From contig NZ_LZIL01000051.1 in NCBI RefSeq assembly GCF_001667075.1, forward strand, positions 1-64,000: DNA of 64,000 nucleotides, written 5' to 3'. Position numbers and translations under genes: made by a program. This DNA comes from Mycobacterium sp. 852014-52450_SCH5900713 (lineage in GTDB: Bacteria; Actinomycetota; Actinomycetes; Mycobacteriales; Mycobacteriaceae). Below the pieces are notes generated by a model. The model did no database searches. It had not been told where the DNA came from and saw only the letters and a list, made by a program, of their open reading frames with translations. Below, in pieces: positions 8,042-19,208 of this stretch (its first letter is position 1; each line of letters starts with the position of its first letter).

Positions 8042-10171
8042 TCAGCGCCCGAACGTACGACCGGCGAGCTGCACCGCCGCCGCCAGCCGCGGCGCGACCG
8101 CCGACGCGCTGACCGCGACCAGATAGCCGCCCGCCCTGATGCGCCAGCGTCCCACGGTGCCGTCGTAGCGGGCGAGCAGGCGCGGGTCGGCCTCGATCGT
8201 GACGCGGCGGGTGGCGCCCGGATCGAGCTCGACCCGTTCAAATCCCAGCAACCGCAGGCATTCTCGGTCCGGGTCGGCGGTCAGGTACAGCTGCGGGACG
8301 TCGGCGCCGGCGCGGTCGCCGGTGTTGACGACGCTGAAGCTTGCGGTCACCGTGTCCCCTCCGGTTACCGCCAGATCGCGGTATGCAAAGTCGGTGTACG
8401 ACAACCCATGACCAAAGGCGAACATCGGGGCCTCACCGGTGGTGGCGAACCAGCGGTAGCCGACATCCGATCCCTCCATGTAGTCGACCGTGCTCGGCTC
8501 CCCCCATGGCAGGCCAAGGCCGGGCAGCTCCGGGCGCGGCGTCTGACGCAGGTCGACCGGGAAGGTGATCGGCAGCCGGCCCGACGGATTGACCTGGCCG
8601 GCAAGGACTTCCGCGATGGCCCGGCCGCCGGACTGTCCCGGATACCAGGCCTGCACGATGGCCTGGACCGAGTCCCGCCAGGGCATGTCCGCCGGGTTGC
8701 CGGTTTCGAGCACCACGACGGTGTTGGGGTTGGCGGCCGCCACGGCGGAGATCAACGCGTCCTGTCCCCAGGGCAGCGACAGGTCGGCGATGTCGAAGCC
8801 CTCCCCTTCGGCGCGGATCGCGAACACGATGGCGATGTCGGCGCGCCGCGCCGCGAAGACGGCCTCGGCGGGACTGGCGCCGGGGTCGAACTCGATTTCG
8901 GCGCTGGGGAATTGCTTTCGCAGCTCGTCCAGCGGGCTGGACGGCAGCAGGTGCAGCTTGCGCAGCCCGGCCTCCAGCCCCGAGCCGCCGATCGGGATGA
9001 CGGCCGCGTAACCACCCGGCGGGACGACGGTGCTCGACCCGTAGCCGGCGGGCACCCCGGCGTGGGCATATCCGCCGATGACGGCGATCCGGGCGGTCGA
9101 TGCCGGCGCCAGGGGGAGCAGCCCGCGGTTGGTCAACAGCACGATTCCCTGCCGGGCGATCCGCAACGCGATCTCGTTGTGCGCGGCCATGTCCGGCGCG
9201 GGCGCGGCTTCGGGCCGGTCGACGCCGACCGCGAACATCGACCGCAGGATCCGCCGGACCATGTCCGAGAGGCGTTCGTGGGTCAGCCTGCCGTCGGCGT
9301 GGGCGGCCCGCAGCGGCGCACCGAATGTCTCCGACTGCCACAGCAGCGCGTCGATCTGCGCCCCGCACTCTTGGTCCAGCCCGGCCGGCGCGCACTCCCA
9401 GGACGGCGTCGCCCCCCAGTCGGACATGACCCAGCCCCGGTATCCCCAGGCATCTTTCAGCACCCCGTTGATCAGGATTTGGTTGGCGGCGGCGTATGTT
9501 CCGTTGACCTTGTTGTAGGCGGCCATCACGGCACCGGGCCGCGCGCGCTCGATGGCCATCTCGAAGGCCAGCAGGTCGGATTCGCGATGCGCGTCGGGGT
9601 TGATGACCGCGTCCAAGAAGTGCCGATTGGTCTCGTTGCAGTTCAGCGAGAAGTGCTTGACGGTCGAGATCACACCTTGCCGCTGGATGCCGTCGATCGA
9701 CTCCGCGGCGATGGCCGCGGTCAAAAGCGGGTCCTCGGAAAGGTATTCGAAGTTGCGTCCGTTGCGCGGGTCGCGCGCGAGGTTCATGGCGCCGGCGAGT
9801 TGCACGTTGAACCCGCGGCTGCGGGCCTCCCGGCCGATCACCTCACCCGCGGCGCGGGCGAGTGCCGGGTCGAAGCCGGCGGCCAGCGCCAGCCCGGCGG
9901 GCAGCGCGGTGGCCGTGTCGCCCGGGCGATAGCCCGGATTGGTCACACCCAGCCCGGCATCGCTCATCAGCAAAGCCGGCACGCCGAGCCGCGGAACGCC
10001 GGGGACGTAGGCGGCGCTCATCGGAACATCCGGCGGGATGCGCTCGTCGCGAACGGGCCACATTTCACCGGCACCCATCACCCCGACCAGCAACGCGAAT
10101 CGCTCGTCGTCGGTCATCCGGGCTTCGACCTCGCGCGCCCGGGCATCCGCGTCGCCGCCGAACGAGCTCAC
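8042..10171 (-). CDS. bglS: Glycoside hydrolase family 3 beta-glucosidase
   Basis: The 709-residue product has the GH3 layout. The N-terminal TIM barrel carries KHFSLNCNETNR and the nucleophile motif VMSDWGAT (Asp in SDWG). The alpha/beta sandwich domain includes GEGFDIADLSLPWGQD, and a fibronectin-III-like C-terminal domain contains FGHGLSYTDF and VNTGDRAGADVPQLY. It releases terminal beta-linked glucose. No signal peptide is seen. The GTG at 10171 overlaps the stop of the upstream peptidase-like gene as GTGA, which fixes the start and implies translational coupling. It is equivalent to Rv0186. Confidence 0.92.
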   Translation of the reverse strand: MSSFGGDADARAREVEARMTDDERFALLVGVMGAGEMWPVRDERIPPDVPMSAAYVPGVPRLGVPALLMSDAGLGVTNPGYRPGDTATALPAGLALAAGFDPALARAAGEVIGREARSRGFNVQLAGAMNLARDPRNGRNFEYLSEDPLLTAAIAAESIDGIQRQGVISTVKHFSLNCNETNRHFLDAVINPDAHRESDLLAFEMAIERARPGAVMAAYNKVNGTYAAANQILINGVLKDAWGYRGWVMSDWGATPSWECAPAGLDQECGAQIDALLWQSETFGAPLRAAHADGRLTHERLSDMVRRILRSMFAVGVDRPEAAPAPDMAAHNEIALRIARQGIVLLTNRGLLPLAPASTARIAVIGGYAHAGVPAGYGSSTVVPPGGYAAVIPIGGSGLEAGLRKLHLLPSSPLDELRKQFPSAEIEFDPGASPAEAVFAARRADIAIVFAIRAEGEGFDIADLSLPWGQDALISAVAAANPNTVVVLETGNPADMPWRDSVQAIVQAWYPGQSGGRAIAEVLAGQVNPSGRLPITFPVDLRQTPRPELPGLGLPWGEPSTVDYMEGSDVGYRWFATTGEAPMFAFGHGLSYTDFAYRDLAVTGGDTVTASFSVVNTGDRAGADVPQLYLTADPDRECLRLLGFERVELDPGATRRVTIEADPRLLARYDGTVGRWRIRAGGYLVAVSASAVAPRLAAAVQLAGRTFGR

Positions 10172-10680
10172 CGCACACCCTCTTTCGCGTACACGACGCG
10201 CAGCACGTGCCCGAGTTCCGGCCCCATCACCAGCTCCGCCAGCTCCCAGAACGTCGCGACGAACTCCGGGCCGTGGGGCGGCTCGGCCTGGCACAGGTGG
10301 TGCGCGACTTCGTGGAGCACCACCAGCTCGCGCAGCGCCCAGTCGGCGGTGTCGCGGTCGGGGACCGCGATAATGCCTGCGCCATCACGAAATTCGTAGT
10401 GGGCCGCGGTGGCGGCCTGTCGCGGACGCACCCGAAGCGGCGGGGCGGAGGGCCACCGCCGGCGCACCGCCGGCAACGCAAGCACCTGGTCAACATAGCG
10501 CTGGGCAGCGGAGACCGAGCCGAATCGTCCCTCCGGCGGCAGCGTGAGCTGCGCGCCGAAGAAGTCCACGGTGCGCGACCCGTGTTCGGCGGCACGATCG
10601 AACAGCGTCCGGACGAACTCCTCGGCCGCGTACACCTTGGCTCGCTGGGAGTCCCGCTTGCCGGACCGCGCCGGGCTCAC
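10168..10680 (-). CDS. Putative zinc metallohydrolase with HEVAHH motif (Rv0185-like)
   Basis: The product has 170 residues, and HEVAHH at about 123-128 forms an HExxH zinc site in a C-terminal half. The context is like that of TIGR04338-type putative metallohydrolases of actinobacteria. A third ligand is not obvious, and the substrate is unknown. It starts with GTG at 10680, overlapping the DUF2786 gene's stop, and its own stop overlaps the bglS start. The three genes therefore form one coupled minus-strand operon, conserved as Rv0184-Rv0186. Confidence 0.8.
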   Translation of the reverse strand: MSPARSGKRDSQRAKVYAAEEFVRTLFDRAAEHGSRTVDFFGAQLTLPPEGRFGSVSAAQRYVDQVLALPAVRRRWPSAPPLRVRPRQAATAAHYEFRDGAGIIAVPDRDTADWALRELVVLHEVAHHLCQAEPPHGPEFVATFWELAELVMGPELGHVLRVVYAKEGVR

Positions 10681-11426
10681 CGGCCCAGCGGGGCGCGCGC
10701 TCCGGGCAGTTCGGGGCTGTTGCCCAGCCGCGCCCGCCGACCGGCGCGGTCGCCGGCGCGCCGCGCCGCCGAGGAATAACCGGACGTCGCCCGGCTCACC
10801 TGATAGGTGCCGCGCGCCTTCGATGCGCTCCGGTAGTAGTCATGTAGCTCGACATCCTTGTCCCGCAGAGCAATAGCGGTGCCCGGTGGGCGCCTGCGGT
10901 CCTTGGTGGCCTCGCGCCGGGCCTCGTCGCGCGCGTCCGCCAAGCGCTGGCCCACCCGCGCCCCGAAGGCCAGCTGGAAGTTCAGCCGCGCGGTGATGGT
11001 CGGCGTGGGCCGGTGCGCGCCCGACGCGAGGTAGGCGTCCGACGCCCGCACCATCTGGACGACCAGGCTGGCGTACAACGCGTGGGTAGCGTCGATGTCC
11101 TCGGCGAACCCGTAGGCGTAAACGAACGTCGAATTCGATGCCACATCACAGCGCACGTCGTTGGCCAGGGCGATCAACACGAACAGCTGCACATACGTCC
11201 GCAACCCCTTGGTGCCCGCGTTTCCGATGGTGATGGTGCGCTGGGTCGGCGCCTGGGCGGGCGAGCGATTGGCGGCGTGCGAACGCGCCACCGCCAAGTC
11301 GATCGAGGCCGCCGTCGCCAACCGCTGCGCGGCGCTCATGAAGGCGTCCGCCTCGTGTGGGTTGTCGGTGCCTTCGGCCTGACGCAACAGCGCGGCGATG
11401 CGGGCCAGCATTTTGTCGTCGGTCAT
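10677..11426 (-). CDS. DUF2786-domain protein (Rv0184-like)
   Basis: The protein has 249 residues. The N-terminal MLARIAALLRQAEGTDNPHEADAF (shown here only as a landmark for residues 6-29) is the DUF2786 signature, a short helical domain. The rest is helical and ends in a basic, low-complexity tail from about residue 215. The function is unknown. It is the first gene of the overlapping operon leading into the HEVAHH protein and bglS. A double stem-loop repeat (11443-11474) lies 16 nt upstream of its ATG. Confidence 0.78.
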   Translation of the reverse strand: MTDDKMLARIAALLRQAEGTDNPHEADAFMSAAQRLATAASIDLAVARSHAANRSPAQAPTQRTITIGNAGTKGLRTYVQLFVLIALANDVRCDVASNSTFVYAYGFAEDIDATHALYASLVVQMVRASDAYLASGAHRPTPTITARLNFQLAFGARVGQRLADARDEARREATKDRRRPPGTAIALRDKDVELHDYYRSASKARGTYQVSRATSGYSSAARRAGDRAGRRARLGNSPELPGARAPLGR

Positions 11427-11442
11427 ATGCGCCGCTCTCCCG

Positions 11443-11474
11443 CTCGCCGCTTCGCGGCCGGGGGCACCCCCACC
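11443..11474. repeat. 32-nt double stem-loop repeat, copy 1
   Basis: Two adjacent hairpins are present: GCCGC-TTC-GCGGC (11446-11458) and GGGGG-CA-CCCCC (11460-11471). The 32-nt unit matches one at 34009-34040 at 28 of 32 positions, and all four differences fall in the two loops. It sits just upstream of the DUF2786 gene. Its role is unknown: it could be an mRNA structure, a transcription-pausing element or a dispersed intergenic repeat. Confidence 0.65.
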
Positions 11475-11549
11475 GCATCACTTCGTTCTGCATCGTCGCC
11501 GGCGCGCGTCATATGCGCCAAACTACGGGAGCGATCCGACACATTCGGC

Positions 11550-13461
<1,912 letters not shown>

Positions 13462-13465
<4 letters not shown>

Positions 13466-14871
13466 CCGGCCCGCTCGACATCACACCCGTACCCGGGCGC
13501 CCCCTGCTGCTGTTGGGCGCTTTCGACCTCGCCGGCGTTGGCTACCGCGCCGAGGAGTTCTTCGTGTCCGGGACGGCCACCTCGTATGCCCCCGCGGCGG
13601 CTCTGGAGCCCGACGGCCGGTGGAGCGTAACACCCTCCGCGACAGCGGATTACACCACCCGCATGGTGGTGTTGACACCCGCGGATCCCGCACGGTTCAA
13701 CGGGACGGTGCTGGTCGAATGGCTCAACGTGAGCGGCGGCATCGACGCGCCCGCGGTGTGGATGATGGCGCACCGGGAGATCATTCGCGCGGGCTACGCG
13801 TACGTCGCCGTCTCGGCCCAGCGTGTCGGGATCGACGGTGGCGCGAGTCTGCTCGGGGTCGACATGTCGCTGAAGAGCCAGGACCCGACGCGCTATGCGC
13901 CCCTGCGCCACCCGGGTGACGCCTTCTCCTACGACATCTTTTCTCAGATCGGCGGGCTGATCAAAAGGCCCAGCGGCACAGGGGTTTTGGGTGATCTGCG
14001 GGCCCGGCACGTCATTGCGTTGGGCGAGTCGCAGTCGGCGATGTTTCTCACCACCTACGTCAACGCGGTCGACCCACTGGCCGCGACGTACGACGGCTTC
14101 TTCGTCCATTCGAGGTTCGGCCCCGCCGCACCGCTCGACGGAACCTCCATCTTCGACGAAACCGGTGCGCCCCAAGCGGTCGCGTTCCGCCCGGACCTGC
14201 GGGTGCCGTTGCTGACGATCATCACCGAGACCGATCTCTTCGGTGGCGCACGGGAGGGCTATTTCTTCGCCAGACAGCCTGAGAACCAATGGCTGCGGGT
14301 CTGGGAGATTCCCGGCGCCGCGCACGCCGACAACTACACCATCCAGGTGGCGCCTATCGACAGCGGTTCGGCACCGCTCACGCACCTCGTCGCCGCCTAC
14401 GCACCGACCAACGTGCTCTTGGGACAACGCTTTTCGCACAACATCAACTTTGCCCCGCAGCACCACTACGTGGCACAGGCGGCGATCGCCGCACTGGACG
14501 CATGGGTGGGCACGGGTGCGCCGGCGCCCAGCGCGGCGCCCATGCAGGTGCACGATGCCTATGGACCGCAACCCGTTCCGGATGCCAACGGCCTGGCGCA
14601 GGGCGGCGTCAGAACGCCGTGGGTGGACGTGCCGGTCGCGCGAACCTCCGGGCTCGGTGGCGACGAGGGCATCATGGCCGGGCTCTTCGGCTCCGGCGAA
14701 CTCTTCGACGCCGACACGTTGCGCCGCCTCTACCCAGGGGGGATGACGCAATACCTGGAACGCTTCACCGCGGCCCTCGATGCGTCGATCGGCAGCGGGT
14801 TCATCCTGGCGGCGGACCGGGCCGAGATCCTCGAACTCGCCGCCGCCACCTATCCGGGCGACCGGCCCTAG
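13462..14871 (+). CDS. Alpha/beta-hydrolase domain protein (PF20091-type)
   Basis: This 469-residue protein resembles the bacterial alpha/beta-hydrolase domain family PF20091. A nucleophile elbow GESQSA puts Ser190 in place. TVLVEWLNVSGG (about 82-93), a middle ITETDLFG acid region and a later AHADNY histidine complete a plausible triad. No signal peptide is visible. Substrates of the family are mostly unknown esters. The ATG overlaps the sigG stop by 4 nt, giving strong translational coupling. I do not recall a counterpart between sigG and pirin in M. tuberculosis, so it is probably part of a small insertion (13.46-16.93 kb). An upstream in-frame extension inside sigG is spurious. Confidence 0.82.
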
Positions 14872-16001
14872 AACAGGCGGCTGTCCGGCGGCGGTCCCGC
14901 CACCGGGCGGACCAAGCCGGCCCCGGTGATCAGCGGCAGGTCCAGCGCCGAAAGCAGCCCGGGTGGGGCCGCGCACACCGCGGGGATGGCGTTGACCATC
15001 CGCGAGGCGCCGGCGATGCGCGCACCCAGGTCATGGTCGTGGTCTTCGGCCATCTCGAATTCGCACCGCATGCTTGGGGATCCCTCGATCTCCACCCGAT
15101 ACAGGCCGCGACCGGAGGCGGCCCCGTAGCCGAGGTCCTTCGGCGGGATCGAGATGTTCGGCTGCGGCCAGTCCGGCGCGACGTCGTCACGCATCCGGGT
15201 CACGTGGTCGAGGATGAAAGTTGGCTTGCCGCCGACGTATCCGGTCAACGTGGAGCGCATGGCCGCGATGGTCCCGGCGGCGATGTGGCCGGTGGGCGTG
15301 TCGAAGGACTCGGTGGCGGGGATGCGTTCGTTGCCTTCCTCGATGTTGTCGATCTTGACCCCCAGGCCGGCGGCGAGCTGGTGCAGAACGGGCCCCCAGC
15401 CGAAGGCGAACATCCCGGGCTGGGCCGCAAACGCCTGGTACTCCGGCGGCTTGCCGAACCCGAGGATCTCGTACACCGCCGCCCGGTCCGGATAGGTGGC
15501 GTAGTTGAACATCTCCGTCACCCGCACCGAATCGATCGACCTCGAAACCCCGGTAAGCACCAGCGGCAGAACGTCATTGGCGAACCCGGAGTCGATGCCG
15601 GTGGTGAAGAACGACGCACCGCCGTCGTGCGCGGCCTGCCGCAGCGGGTCGGTGAATGCGGCGTCAACCCCGTCGGGGAAGACCAGCGGCACCACCGAAC
15701 AGGACACCACGTTCTTGCCGGCCCGCAGGATCGAGGCCATGTCCTTGACGGCGTCCAGCGGTCGCAGGTTGGCGCCGGCGGCGTACACCACCGCGTCGGC
15801 CTCGCCGGCGAGCAGCGCCGCCGGGTCCTGGGTGGCCACCACCCCGACCGGCCCGGACCCGCACAGCTCGCCCGCGTCGCGGCCCGCCTTGGCATCGCTG
15901 TGCACGACAAGGTCGACAAGCTGCAACTCCGGGTGGTCGATCACGCCGCGCAGCGCGATCACCCCCATGGAACCCGGCCCCCACACTCCCACCTTGATCA
16001 T
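14868..16001 (-). CDS. DapB-like NAD(P)-dependent dehydrogenase, paralogue 1
   Basis: The 377-residue protein has an N-terminal Rossmann fold (MIKVGVWGPGSMG) of the dihydrodipicolinate-reductase-like type. The closest characterised relatives of this long form include 2,4-diaminopentanoate dehydrogenase. Conserved segments are DAVVYAAG (about 68-75), GKNVVSCS, the GIDSGFANDVLP motif (about 133-144), and a C-terminal VNAIPAVCAAPPGLLSALDLPL. The true substrate is unknown; a related gene lies at 60265-61365. It is divergent from an IclR regulator, with a perfect 14-bp palindrome between them. It is convergent with the PF20091 hydrolase (stop codons overlap). Confidence 0.78.
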   Translation of the reverse strand: MIKVGVWGPGSMGVIALRGVIDHPELQLVDLVVHSDAKAGRDAGELCGSGPVGVVATQDPAALLAGEADAVVYAAGANLRPLDAVKDMASILRAGKNVVSCSVVPLVFPDGVDAAFTDPLRQAAHDGGASFFTTGIDSGFANDVLPLVLTGVSRSIDSVRVTEMFNYATYPDRAAVYEILGFGKPPEYQAFAAQPGMFAFGWGPVLHQLAAGLGVKIDNIEEGNERIPATESFDTPTGHIAAGTIAAMRSTLTGYVGGKPTFILDHVTRMRDDVAPDWPQPNISIPPKDLGYGAASGRGLYRVEIEGSPSMRCEFEMAEDHDHDLGARIAGASRMVNAIPAVCAAPPGLLSALDLPLITGAGLVRPVAGPPPDSRLF

Positions 16002-16012
16002 GACGGAATATC

Positions 16013-16047
16013 TCCTAATATTAGGACGGTTATCCTTGTATTTTGGA
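16013..16047. promoter_or_regulatory. Palindromic operator candidate between DapB-like gene and IclR regulator
   Basis: TCCTAATATTAGGA (16013-16026) is a perfect 14-bp palindrome in the 60-bp gap between divergent starts. A second, imperfect TCC-N9-GGA element follows at 16033-16047. IclR regulators commonly bind such sites to control themselves and a divergent target, so this is the likely operator of the IclR protein encoded at 16062. The assignment is inferred from position and symmetry. Confidence 0.55.
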
Positions 16048-16061
16048 CGGATCGTAGGGAG

Positions 16062-16934
16062 GTGTGCATCGGTACGTCAACCGCCAAATCGCCGCCCACC
16101 GTCCGCGTGATGGATGTGCTTGCCGCGCTTGCGGATTCCCCGCGCGGGCTGGCGTCGGCCGAGCTGGCGAAGCGCTGCGCGATAAGCACCTCCACCTGCG
16201 CCCTGGTGCTGGCCGAGCTGGAGGGGCGAGCCTGGGTGGCCCGTCGCGAAGATCGGCGGTATGTGCTCGGCAGCGGCCTGTTCGGGCTGGTGCACGGCCT
16301 GCGCGAGCAGTTTCCGTTGCTGGACCGCGGCCGCGCGGCGCTGCGATTCCTGCACGAGACGCTCCGCGCGGGCTGCTCGATGTCGAGAATCGGCGGCCGC
16401 CACCTGACCACCGTCGACGCGGTCGGCCATGGCACCGACGGCGGACAGGCCGTCGGCCAGCGCTTCCCCATCGACCCGCCGTTCGGCCTGGTGGCGATGG
16501 CCTGGCGCGAGGAGGAGTTGGTCAACGCCTGGCTGCAACGAGTGCTACCGCGGCTGACCCGGTCTGAAATCACGGAACACCAGCGGGTGCTCGCCGCTAT
16601 CCGCGCGCGTGGCTACGGCGCGTGGCGCTTCGACGACACCCATCAGTCGCTGCACAACCGGCTGGCGGACGTGCTCGCGTCCCTGGAGCCGACGGCCCGG
16701 GTCACCCGTCAGCTCACCACCCTGATGACGATGGTGACGCTGCAATCGGTCACCGACACCCTCGAAAGCGACTTGGGGGCAGCTGAATTCGTGGTCCTGC
16801 CGATTTTCGGGCCGGACGCCCAGCCCGAGTACCAGATCGAGATCCACTTGGGCCGCCCCGCCAAGCTGACCCTGCCCGAGCTCGACGCCGCCCTCCGGCA
16901 TGCCCAAGGACTGCTCACCGCGACGGTGGCCTGA
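16062..16934 (+). CDS. IclR-family transcriptional regulator
   Basis: The product has 290 residues. An N-terminal winged helix-turn-helix (about 14-75: TVRVMDVLAALADSPRGLAS, then SAELAKRCAISTSTCALVLAELE) is followed by an effector-binding region of IclR type, although the usual C-terminal cysteine/glycine motifs are weak. I place the start at the GTG at 16062; the Shine-Dalgarno-like AGGGAGG abuts it, so initiation could also be slightly downstream. It is divergent from the DapB-like dehydrogenase, its probable target. It is not expected at this site in M. tuberculosis. Confidence 0.78.
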   Translation: MCIGTSTAKSPPTVRVMDVLAALADSPRGLASAELAKRCAISTSTCALVLAELEGRAWVARREDRRYVLGSGLFGLVHGLREQFPLLDRGRAALRFLHETLRAGCSMSRIGGRHLTTVDAVGHGTDGGQAVGQRFPIDPPFGLVAMAWREEELVNAWLQRVLPRLTRSEITEHQRVLAAIRARGYGAWRFDDTHQSLHNRLADVLASLEPTARVTRQLTTLMTMVTLQSVTDTLESDLGAAEFVVLPIFGPDAQPEYQIEIHLGRPAKLTLPELDAALRHAQGLLTATVA

Positions 16935-16959
16935 CCGCGCCGCCGATTAGGCTGACGGC

Positions 16960-17685
16960 ATGGCAGCCCACGCGGAAGTTCGTCGCGCGGATGCGCGGGC
17001 CGTCACCACCACGCCCTGGCTGACCTCCCGGCACTCGTTCTCGTTCGGCGACCACTACGACCCGGACAACACGCACCACGGACTACTCCTGGTGAACAAC
17101 GACGACATCGTCGCGCCCGGAACCGGATTCGACACGCATCCGCACCGGGACATGGAGATCGTGACCTGGGTCTTGCGGGGTGAACTGGCACATCAGGACT
17201 CCATCGGCAACCGCGGCGTCATCTATCCTGGTCTGGCCCAGCGCATGTCGGCGGGCAGTGGAATCCTGCATTCGGAGAAGAACAAATCGTCCACGGAGCC
17301 AGTGCATTTCGTTCAGATGTGGGTGGTGCCCGACGAGGCCGGCATCGCCCCGGGCTATCAACAGCACGAGATCGACGCGAAGCTGTTGGACGGCACACTC
17401 GTGACGATCGCCTCCGGCATCCCGGGGCAAGGCGGTGCGATCGCCCTGCACAACCGCAATGCCGCGCTGCACGCCGGGCGGTTGCGGACGGGCGACCAGG
17501 TGACCCTTCCCAAAGCGCCCTACCTGCACCTATACACGGCCCGGGGCGCACTCACCTGCGAAGGCGTGGGCGACCTGCAGGAGGGTGACGCCGTTCGGTT
17601 CGCCGACGATGCCGGCCGGCGAGTGACGGCGAACGAGCCATCGGAGCTATTGGTCTGGGAGATGCACGCGAAGCTCGGCGACTGA
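16960..17685 (+). CDS. Pirin-family protein (Rv0181c-like)
   Basis: This is a 241-residue bicupin of the pirin family, related to the quercetin-2,3-dioxygenase YhaK/YhhW proteins. The metal site is visible as FDTHPHRDMEIV (His-x-His, about residues 47-58) and ILHSEKN (His, about 103) with a Glu nearby. Family members bind iron or other metals, and some oxidise flavonols, but the role in mycobacteria is unknown. It lies 25 nt after the IclR gene on the same strand and is followed by the DUF3533 membrane protein. Confidence 0.87.
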   Translation: MAAHAEVRRADARAVTTTPWLTSRHSFSFGDHYDPDNTHHGLLLVNNDDIVAPGTGFDTHPHRDMEIVTWVLRGELAHQDSIGNRGVIYPGLAQRMSAGSGILHSEKNKSSTEPVHFVQMWVVPDEAGIAPGYQQHEIDAKLLDGTLVTIASGIPGQGGAIALHNRNAALHAGRLRTGDQVTLPKAPYLHLYTARGALTCEGVGDLQEGDAVRFADDAGRRVTANEPSELLVWEMHAKLGD

Positions 17686-17719
17686 GCCCATAGAGTGGGC
17701 GTGACAGACAGGAGCCGGC

Positions 17720-19102
17720 ATGTCTCAAACGCGATCGCAACACGCGGCGCCGAACCCCAACCGGAACATCAAGGCGGTCCGGACCGTACGCTTCTGGGCG
17801 GCGCCGCTGGTCATCACGCTGGCCCTGATGTCGGCGTTGTGCGCGCTGTACCTGGGCGGCATCTTGAACCCGATGACCAACCTGCGGCACTTCCCCATCG
17901 CCGTGGTGAACGAGGATGCCGGGCCGGGGGGCGCGGAGTTGACCGGGCGCTTGGTGAACGGCCTGGACAAGAACAAGTTCGACGTCCGCGTGCTCCCCCG
18001 TGACACGGCCAGGCATCAACTGGAGACGGGTCACGTATACGGTTCGGTGCTGATACCGCCGAGCTTCTCGTCGAAGCTGCGGGACCTGGGGACGAGTGCG
18101 CTGCTTCCCGGTCCTGCGGAACGGCCCGTGATCACGATTTCGACCAATCCGCGGGCCGGCACTCTCGGCGCCAGCATCGCCGGCCAGACCCTGAACATGG
18201 CGATGGGCGTGGCCAATGGCGAAGTGGGCGAACGACTTCTGGCTCAGGTCAAGGCGCAGACGGGCGGCGCCCCGCTCGCCGGAGCCGCCGAAGAGGGCCT
18301 TTCCACTCCGATCGAGATCGAGTCGACTGTGTACAACCCGCTGCCCAACGGCACCGGCAACGGGCTGTCGGCCTTCTATTACGCGCTCTTGCTGCTGCTC
18401 GCGGGGTTCACCGGCAGCATCGTGGTCAGCACCCTCGTCGATGCGTTACTCGGTTACGTACCAGCCGAATTCGGCCCGGTGTATCGCTTCGCCGAGCAGG
18501 TCAGAATTTCGCGCTTCCAGACCCTGCTGCTCAAGTGGGCCATCATGCTGCTGCTGGGGCTGCTCACCTCGGCCGTTTACGTGGCCATCGCCCACGGGCT
18601 CGGAATGCCCATCGATCTCGGCTGGCAGCTCTGGGCGTACGGGGTGTTCGCGATCGCCGCGGTGGGCATCACCTCCAGCTCGCTGCTCTCGGTGCTGGGC
18701 ACGGGCGGCCTGCTGGTCAGCATGCTGATCTTCGTGATCCTCGGGTTGCCGTCGGCCGGCGCCACGGTCCCGCTGGAGGCGACGCCGCCCTTCTTCCGCT
18801 GGCTGGCCGAATTCGAGCCCATGCATCAGGTTTTCCTGGGCGCTCGGTCGCTGCTGTACTTCAAGGGCCGTGCGGATACCGGGATATCGCAGGCGTTGAT
18901 CATGACCGCGATCGGCCTCGCGATCGGCCTGCTGCTCGGCGGCGTCATCACCCACCTGTACGACCGCAAGGGGTATCACCGGATCCCCGGGGCGGTCGAG
19001 ACGGCGATCGCCATGGAGCACCAGGCCCAACACCAGGCGCGCCAGGGCAAGCACGAGCGGACGATCGCCACTGAGCGCGAAAGCTCAAGCGGGGAAACGT
19101 AA
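17720..19102 (+). CDS. DUF3533-family membrane protein (Rv0180c-like)
   Basis: The protein has 460 residues. One N-terminal membrane helix (about 27-47) is followed by a soluble extracytoplasmic region of about 160 residues. Five or six C-terminal helices (about 212-410) and a polar tail complete it. This matches ABC-2/YhgE-Pip-like DUF3533 proteins, possibly exporters or envelope-assembly factors. The N-terminal HFPIAVVNEDAG is typical of the family. No ATP-binding partner is next to it. It is equivalent to Rv0180c and probably forms a transcription unit with lprO downstream. Confidence 0.85.
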   Translation: MSQTRSQHAAPNPNRNIKAVRTVRFWAAPLVITLALMSALCALYLGGILNPMTNLRHFPIAVVNEDAGPGGAELTGRLVNGLDKNKFDVRVLPRDTARHQLETGHVYGSVLIPPSFSSKLRDLGTSALLPGPAERPVITISTNPRAGTLGASIAGQTLNMAMGVANGEVGERLLAQVKAQTGGAPLAGAAEEGLSTPIEIESTVYNPLPNGTGNGLSAFYYALLLLLAGFTGSIVVSTLVDALLGYVPAEFGPVYRFAEQVRISRFQTLLLKWAIMLLLGLLTSAVYVAIAHGLGMPIDLGWQLWAYGVFAIAAVGITSSSLLSVLGTGGLLVSMLIFVILGLPSAGATVPLEATPPFFRWLAEFEPMHQVFLGARSLLYFKGRADTGISQALIMTAIGLAIGLLLGGVITHLYDRKGYHRIPGAVETAIAMEHQAQHQARQGKHERTIATERESSSGET

Positions 19103-19208
19103 TTCGAACGCTGCCCAAGCGTCATCCGCCCGTTACTTAGATTGACAGTGTTACGGATGTGACTGATGATGTTGATGTTGCATCGAGATCACGGCGGAAA
19201 GGGCGATC

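Noticed and set aside
8408..10399. 663-codon plus-strand frame opposite bglS
   Set aside because: It has no recognisable fold and skewed composition, and it covers the conserved GH3 gene.
14289..16061. Upstream extension of the IclR frame
   Set aside because: It would run through the PF20091 and DapB-like genes; regulator homology begins only after 16062.
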